This document shows, piece after piece, positions 14,263-15,067 of a DNA stretch of 15,067 nucleotides. The DNA lies in assembly GCA_000437275.1 (NCBI GenBank), contig FR899741.1, forward strand, positions 101,841-116,907. Direction: 5' to 3'. Each line of letters starts with the position of its first letter. Position 1 is the first letter of the stretch. Below the pieces are notes generated by a model. That model was not told the origin of the DNA. It searched no databases and worked only from the letters and a program-made list of their open reading frames with translations. The DNA is from Clostridium sp. CAG:411. GTDB taxonomy: Bacteria > Bacillota > Clostridia > Lachnospirales > Lachnospiraceae. Made by a program: the position numbers and the translations under genes.

Positions 14263-15067
14263 CTACTTTACTCCCTTTCTAAAATGCCCTGTATGATAAG
14301 ACGACACTGGACATTTTACCACTTCTCTCTTGTTCAATATATCCGCATAATATTTTATAAGCTGTTCTGACTCCTGTTTTGACTCCGTTAATAAGTCAAT
14401 GCGAATATGCTCTGGTTTGCAGGAAAGGATTTCATCCATATACTCATGCAATGAAATCGGTTTTGTTTCATAAATCTGATTATAACAAAATTTACAACGA
14501 TTGAAACTCCAGTATTCCTTTTCAAATTTATCCTGTAACAAAAGTCTCGTCTGTTTTTTTATGCAATGCTTTGTATTTTTATATACACATTGCGCACTTG
14601 TCATAATAGCAGGTCGTCCATAGACCATAATATCCTGTCCTTGACAACCGTTTCTTTTCCACTCGGCACCATTTAACTCAATGGAAGCTGTGCTGTGCTC
14701 TATTCCATTCTCCTGCCAGAAGATTTTTGCCTCTCGATTGCAAGTATACATATTGTAATCCAATCTTCCCTGCTTATCCGTATAAGGTGCTATCCACTTT
14801 TTAAACAACATCACACTTTCATAATTTTTCAGCACAAAACCTGCTACCTGCTCGCAGGATAAAATCTTTTCTAAAATGGATTCGCATTTCTTTTCCTTAT
14901 ACACACTCTGTAACGCATCTGCATAAGCCAGATACTCTTTTTCCCGAATAATAGCAGGAAACATTAGATAACATTTCTTATTCGACAATTGTAGAATATC
15001 TAAGATATCCTCCTCATCCATACTTCCCAAATCGTAGAATATCTCGGCTACCGCTTCGATTTGTGCT
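14263..15067 (-). CDS. U32 family peptidase, C-terminal part
   Basis: The gene is cut by the right edge; 267 or so codons are in the window and the frame remains open to base 15066, so the apparent start near 15030 (a TTG) is internal. The fragment shows the U32 signature region: YGRPAIMTSAQC, KHC a few residues on, then FNRCKFCYNQIYETKP, giving four cysteines of the type that bind a metal or Fe-S centre in U32/RlhA/TrhP-like proteins, and a terminal SSYHTGHFRKGVK resembling the usual TRGHFxRGV end. Family members include a collagenase-like protease (PrtC) and RNA/ubiquinone hydroxylation factors (TrhP, RlhA, UbiU/V), so 'peptidase' is only the family label. It ends 9 bp before the SEDS gene and is probably co-transcribed with it. 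Confidence 0.85.
   Translation of the reverse strand, partial: AQIEAVAEIFYDLGSMDEEDILDILQLSNKKCYLMFPAIIREKEYLAYADALQSVYKEKKCESILEKILSCEQVAGFVLKNYESVMLFKKWIAPYTDKQGRLDYNMYTCNREAKIFWQENGIEHSTASIELNGAEWKRNGCQGQDIMVYGRPAIMTSAQCVYKNTKHCIKKQTRLLLQDKFEKEYWSFNRCKFCYNQIYETKPISLHEYMDEILSCKPEHIRIDLLTESKQESEQLIKYYADILNKREVVKCPVSSYHTGHFRKGVK

Overview
The window looks like a low-GC, Gram-positive chromosome from the class Clostridia, most likely a Lachnospiraceae-like gut anaerobe. This rests on AT-rich DNA, AGGAGG-type ribosome binding sites, the Firmicutes order yicC-remA-gmk-rpoZ, a U32 peptidase next to a SEDS/PBP pair, a DUF6382-like protein and a secreted transglutaminase/Ig-like protein. The species assignment is inference. 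Almost everything is on the minus strand; the only confident plus-strand gene is a C39-like peptidase. I see no rRNA, tRNA, CRISPR array, insertion sequence or prophage gene.

Right to left, in the direction of minus-strand transcription: (1) 15067-11478 holds the 3' part of a U32 peptidase gene, a SEDS (FtsW/RodA-type) glycosyltransferase and a class B penicillin-binding protein, tightly packed as one operon for peptidoglycan polymerisation and cross-linking. (2) 11467-10878 is a single-gene unit: a near-consensus promoter, a perfect 15-bp palindrome in the leader, a Nudix hydrolase and a strong terminator. (3) 10800-9421 is an M18 zinc aminopeptidase. (4) 9403-7010 is the yicC-remA-gmk-rpoZ operon (RNA turnover, matrix/DNA-binding regulator, GMP kinase, RNA polymerase omega), driven by a strong promoter with a leader of about 110 nt. 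(5) 6966-5416 is a pair of type I signal peptidases, the second carrying a large charged insert, closed by a terminator. (6) 5370-2980 encodes a secreted transglutaminase-like protein with two Ig-like repeats, then a VanZ-like membrane protein. (7) 2102-3010 (+) is a membrane-anchored C39-like peptidase with its own promoter; its 3' end overlaps vanZ convergently by 31 bp. (8) 2065-451 is greA followed 17 bp later by a DUF6382-like membrane protein and a perfect hairpin terminator. (9) At the left edge, 122-1 is the 5' end of an acyl-CoA carboxylase carboxyltransferase gene.

Much of the window is ordinary housekeeping and cell-envelope biology. The parts most worth a second look are the signal peptidase with an extra segment of about 90 residues beside a conventional paralogue, the DUF6382-like protein that has a membrane hairpin where an FHA domain is usual and is paired with greA, the operator-like palindrome in front of the Nudix gene, and the yicC leader with a near-repeat and a possible 31-codon ORF. 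I did not find a convincing entirely new multi-gene system.
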